Shown here in pieces: positions 60,430 through 64,000 of a stretch of 64,000 nt of DNA. This stretch comes from Acidimicrobiaceae bacterium. GTDB taxonomy: Bacteria > Actinomycetota > Acidimicrobiia > Acidimicrobiales > RAAP-2. Under the pieces are notes generated by a model that did no database searches, was not told the DNA's origin, and worked only from the letters and a program-made list of their open reading frames with translations. The DNA lies in contig PKYK01000006.1 in assembly GCA_003133665.1 (NCBI GenBank), positions 1-64,000 of the forward strand, given 5' to 3'. A program made the translations under genes and the position numbers. Within the stretch, counting starts at the first letter, position 1. Each line of letters opens with the position of its first letter.

Positions 60430-60975
60430 CTAGAACCCAACTCCGCCCCCACCAGGGCTCGTCGTGGTTGTTGTCCCGCCGGAGCCAGAACTCGCTTTCT
60501 TCGTCACGACGACGGACCACTTGCCCCAAGTGTCGGTCACGTTCCCGTGCACCTGCCCGGCGCCGGTGTCCTTGGAGAACCAGTAGAGCGCCTTGCCGGC
60601 GTAGGTCACCTGGAGGGAGCCTCCGGCCCGCTTCACGGTGCCTAGTTTCGCGGCGCTCACGCCGTTGCCGGCCGTCGCCTTCGTCGCGCCCTTGGGCAGC
60701 AGTACCTCGGGCCAGAACTTCAAGCACTGGGCGGTACAGGCGGTACCGCTGGGCTTCAAGGTGTAGAGCGTCTTGCCGCTCACGAGGATCGTGCCGAGCT
60801 TGGAGTTCTTTGTGGTCGAGATGACGACGCTCTTTGCCGTGTGGCTCGTGGCCGCACGTGCCGTGTCGGGGGCGAAAACTAATGCGGACAACGCGCCAAG
60901 GGCCAAGGTAGCCGCCGTGATGCGTCCCACCGGGACTCGGCGAGTTGTCGCCCAATGTTGCTTCGTCTGGTCCAT
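60430..60975 (-). CDS. Secreted COG4315-like protein, paralogue of 56858-57472
   Basis: MDQTKQHWATTRRVPVGRITAATLALGALSALVFAPDTARAATSHTAKSVVISTTKNSKLGTILVSGKTLYTLKPSGTACTAQCLKFWPEVLLPKG...TTTTTSPGGGGVGF; start 60975 supported by conserved aggagacga leader. Confidence 0.86.
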   Translation of the reverse strand: MDQTKQHWATTRRVPVGRITAATLALGALSALVFAPDTARAATSHTAKSVVISTTKNSKLGTILVSGKTLYTLKPSGTACTAQCLKFWPEVLLPKGATKATAGNGVSAAKLGTVKRAGGSLQVTYAGKALYWFSKDTGAGQVHGNVTDTWGKWSVVVTKKASSGSGGTTTTTSPGGGGVGF

Positions 60976-61300
60976 GTCGTTCGTCTCCTGGTGCTCTCGG
61001 ATATCGGAAGTACGGGGAAGATCGCCCAGCGGACTGGTGCACCACTGACCCATCTACCGCGCATTCGTTTCCCGCTGCCATGTACTACGGACGAGCCCGA
61101 CGAAGAGATCATTCCATGCACGTTCTTGGTATTCACGTTTCGGAGCGGGTAGCTCATTTTCTGATTTGGAAGGATCCCGGCCTCGTCGCCACGGCTGCCC
61201 CGAGCCGGGATTCGTCAAGCCAGTACTCTTCGCGCGGCACTGGGGAACGTCAGTTGCTCCCTTTGAGCGGGACCTTCGGAGCGGACACGGGTACACCGAT

Positions 61301-61681
61301 TCAGCGCGAACGAAGGAAGGGAGCTGGCACCAGGCGCAACGCTCCCGCGACGGCGGTCGCAAACCCGAGAAGCATCAAGAGCCCGGCAATCACCAACGCC
61401 GGAGGTACAACGTTCGATGTGGCGAAGACTCCACTTCCGACGCTGTCGCGCAAGAACCGTGGCGCGAAGGCGCTCGTCCGAGTCCGTCGAACTGCGATCA
61501 ACCCGGCCTCTCGAGCTCTCTCAACCAACCCGGCCCTGGCCAGTGAAAACCTGGACCGAAGTGGCACGTCGCCTGCACCGTACGTATCTTCCAGCAACGC
61601 CATCATTTCGTCGCCGTACCGGACGCGCCGATCAACGGGGTACCAGCGGAGCGTGCGCTCAAATTGATCGATCCTCTTCAC
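61301..61681 (-). CDS. HAAS-like membrane protein paired with PadR
   Basis: MKRIDQFERTLRWYPVDRRVRYGDEMMALLEDTYG... plus TM; ATGA overlap with PadR gene. Confidence 0.72.
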   Translation of the reverse strand: MKRIDQFERTLRWYPVDRRVRYGDEMMALLEDTYGAGDVPLRSRFSLARAGLVERAREAGLIAVRRTRTSAFAPRFLRDSVGSGVFATSNVVPPALVIAGLLMLLGFATAVAGALRLVPAPFLRSR

Positions 61682-62058
61682 CGTGACAACGCAATCGGTG
61701 TCGGGCCTCGCCCGAGTCCGTTCGTCGCCTCGCGTCGCCCGAGGCGCATCGCACCTTCGTCTGCCAACGTGCGCATGTCGCGCACGGCTGCCGCAAGCGC
61801 CGCGAGTCCGCTGGTGGTGATGCGATAGGGCCGGCGACGATCATCGGTCGGCATTGGCTCGATGAGACCACGCTCTTCAAGTCGTGCGATCGCCCCATAA
61901 AGGGTCCCCGGTCCGAGAGTGACGCCAGCGAAGCTTTCAATATCCTTGGTCAACGCATACCCGTGCTTGGCACCCGAAGCGAGGCTCGTCAGAATGAGCA
62001 CTGACGGTTCGTTACTCCGACCAAGTCCGCTGCCCATTGGTGTGGGCCTCTTCGCCAT
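61678..62058 (-). CDS. PadR-family transcriptional regulator
   Basis: VLILTSLASGAKHGYALTKDIESFAGVTLGPGTLYGAIARLEERGLIEPMPTDDRRRPYRITTSGLAAL. Confidence 0.93.
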   Translation of the reverse strand: MAKRPTPMGSGLGRSNEPSVLILTSLASGAKHGYALTKDIESFAGVTLGPGTLYGAIARLEERGLIEPMPTDDRRRPYRITTSGLAALAAAVRDMRTLADEGAMRLGRREATNGLGRGPTPIALSR

Positions 62059-62072
62059 GCATGCGAGATTAC

Positions 62073-62093
62073 TACGTTGCACGTACTATGCAA
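62073..62093. promoter_or_regulatory. Overlapping dyads upstream of padR: TACGT-TGC-ACGTA and TTGCA-N7-TGCAA
   Basis: Directly read at 62073-62085 and 62077-62093, about 15-35 bp before the PadR start. Confidence 0.5.
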
Positions 62094-62204
62094 GCGCTTG
62101 GATTTCCGCGCAGTTGTACCCGGCGTTTGCACGTGAATACCCGGCGAGAGTCATGGTCCGCCCACCATTGGTCGCCACTGAGCCTCATCCCACCGTGGCG
62201 ATGA

Positions 62205-62850
62205 AGTGACCGGTCGTCTCGGCGATGGATTGGCGGGTTCGGTCGGCGCTTGGCGGTTCCCGTGTCACCCGTTCGCCGAGCGGATGTGTTGAGCCACCAG
62301 CGCAACGGTTTGTGCAACTTGTTCGCGATGGAGGTCGCCGGGCGTGCCGCGGGCGGCGTCCAGGTCGGTCTGGCTGGGTTCGCCGTGCGCAGAGTCGTTC
62401 GAGGCAGCTGGTCCAAGACCTCGCCCAGGGCCACGACCGTAGTGGATGGAGTGGTCGGCGTCGTGCGCGTTGGGTGACGCGGCCAGGCCGCGAGAGGAAC
62501 TTGCGCCAGACTGTCCAGGCCACGAGCCACCGGGCTCGGATCACGAGTGTCTCAGGGATCGGGACGAGTTGGCGCAGGTGACCGAAGCTGAAGCCTCGCA
62601 GGAACGTTCCGGGTGTCGAGGGTGCCATCGCTCGGCGCGAGAGCACGGAGGAGATAGAACCGGAGCGCAGTACGTCGGCGGCGTCGATGCCCGTAGCCCC
62701 GGCAGCCGTCGCGTACACGGGCGTCGCGACCCTTCGGCCATGGAACGGGGCGATGTTGATCAGTTCGTCAACGATGTCTTCCGGACCGAGTTTCTCGCTG
62801 AGCACACCGACCAGAGCAAGACCGGCGTTGGCGACGGCGTGATCGTCATC
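62205..62850 (-). pseudogene. Degenerate IS1380-family-like transposase remnant with internal deletion and frameshift
   Basis: NAGLALVGVLSEKLGPEDIVDELINIAPFHG...IDAADVLRSGSISSVLSRRAMAPSTPGTFLRGFSFGHLRQL then directly WRKFLSRPGRVTQRARRRPLHPLRSWPWA, i.e. N-terminal and C-terminal parts without the DDE core. Confidence 0.7.
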
Positions 62851-62951
62851 AGGTCAATTGGTTGTGTGGCGACTCCAATTTCAACTGGTGAAGGCACCTT
62901 TATCGCGTGTGGTCGTACTCTCAGCACACCACATTCACGGCGAATCCAAGC

Positions 62952-63422
62952 TCAGAGAATGTTGAGAATCGCCTCGGCGGAACTCACTTCAAGCCCGCCG
63001 CCGGGTTCCACGGCGAGTGCAGTCACGACGCCATTCTCAATAACCATGGCGTAGCGCTTCGAGCGAGTACCGAGTCCGAAGCCGCTTCCGTCCATCGTCA
63101 GTCCCAAGGCTCTAGTGAAGTCACCATTCCCGTCGGCCAACATCCCCACGGAGTCGCCAACCTCTTGGTCCCGTCCCCAGGCGTCCATCACAAATGCATC
63201 GTTCACCGAGATGCAGTAGACAGCATCGACTCCCTTCGCCTTGAACTCTTCGCCACGAATCACGAATCCGGGAAGGTGATAGTCCGAGCACGTTGGCGTG
63301 AAGGCACCCGGCACCCCAAAGAGCACTATCTTTCCGCTGGAGAACAACGCTCCGGTCTTTACTGGGGTAGGGCCCGAAGTCATGATTTGGACATCGGGAA
63401 TCTTGTCGCCAACTTCAATCAT
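62952..63422 (-). CDS. Peroxiredoxin (Prx5-like)
   Basis: KIVLFGVPGAFTPTCSDYHLPGFV...GVDAVYCISVNDAFVMDAWGRDQ. Confidence 0.94.
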   Translation of the reverse strand: MIEVGDKIPDVQIMTSGPTPVKTGALFSSGKIVLFGVPGAFTPTCSDYHLPGFVIRGEEFKAKGVDAVYCISVNDAFVMDAWGRDQEVGDSVGMLADGNGDFTRALGLTMDGSGFGLGTRSKRYAMVIENGVVTALAVEPGGGLEVSSAEAILNIL

Positions 63423-63803
63423 CTTGTGACTCCGCTTTCGATGTATGGGTCAACCCGTAGCGGTGGACCATGTGCCAGATCGTCTTGAGTATAGGGACCA
63501 TCTCTGGCGACTCGCCTAAGGCGCAACGAACTGAATGAGCGGGCTCACCGTAGCCAGGCTGGTGATCGGCCGCGACAGTAGTGTCTCGATCGTCGGCATC
63601 GTCTGCCTGTTTTGGGTTGGCCGTTCACTGCAGAGGATCTCGGTCCCGGCCCATCGCGGACTCGGTCATTGTCGGACCGATCAGCCTGGGTTGGTCGTCT
63701 TGCCACGCTTGGTAGAGAAGGGCACCTGTTGGAGACACTTCTTGACGAGGTTCGCGATCATCGGCGCCGAATCACCCCCTCTGCAATCGGGCCGGCGGTC
63801 AAG

Positions 63804-63998
63804 TCACCGACGCCGGGCCCGGATTGCCGGGACGCCGAGAGGGGCCGCGGCGACAATCGCTGCGATGAGACCAACGAAGGCCCCGAATCCCCACCCGATT
63901 CCGCTGAACCCGATGCCGCCCGGTTTGAGCAGAAAGGCGAACACGGTAAGCACGGCGTTGACACCGGTGGCGATGAGTAACAGCTGCTCGTCGGCCAT
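63804..63998 (-). CDS. Small two-TM membrane protein
   Basis: MADEQLLLIATGVNAVLTVFAFLLKPGGIGFSGIGWGFGAFVGLIAAIVAAAPLGVPAIRARRR. Confidence 0.55.
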   Translation of the reverse strand: MADEQLLLIATGVNAVLTVFAFLLKPGGIGFSGIGWGFGAFVGLIAAIVAAAPLGVPAIRARRR

Positions 63999-64000
63999 CG

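Noticed and set aside
1-64000. CRISPR array or Cas genes
   Set aside because: The only short-period repeat is the 288-bp protein-coding repeat. The RecB-like nuclease with Cas4-like cysteines at 3799-4596 has no CRISPR or cas neighbours.

Overview
High-GC bacterial chromosome segment. Gene order and content (DUF2469, SepIVA-like DivIVA protein, F420-type LLM and PPOX oxidoreductases, GTP-PEPCK, PspA/HtpX/PspAB) suggest an actinobacterium, perhaps Acidimicrobiia-like; this is inferred from protein content only. The left and middle part (about 5-35 kb) is a dense housekeeping core: purK-purE; pspA-htpX-pspAB; fumC; nfo; and a long minus-strand block DAK2-recG-rsmD-coaD-sepIVA-DUF177-rpmF-plsX-acpP-rnc-mutM-smc-ftsY-ffh-rpsP-KH-rimM-trmD-rplS-DUF2469. 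rpmB, thiL and pckG follow. The right part (about 37-64 kb) is accessory: exporters, hydrolases, a Baeyer-Villiger-type monooxygenase, an ECF sigma/anti-sigma pair next to duplicated secreted COG4315-like proteins with membrane-lipid type enzymes, a PadR/HAAS pair, a decayed IS1380-like transposase and a frameshifted FMN reductase. The window opens inside a minus-strand secreted Ig-like repeat protein that the ORF track missed. No rRNA, tRNA or CRISPR was recognised. The most interesting leads are: the ECF-linked envelope module with its 42-bp exact inverted repeat and shared C-terminal GGVGF motif; a DosR-box-like palindrome at about 4.6 kb; an acidic repeat extension on the KH-domain protein; and overlapping dyads in front of the PadR gene. 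All family calls are from reading the sequence; no database search was run.
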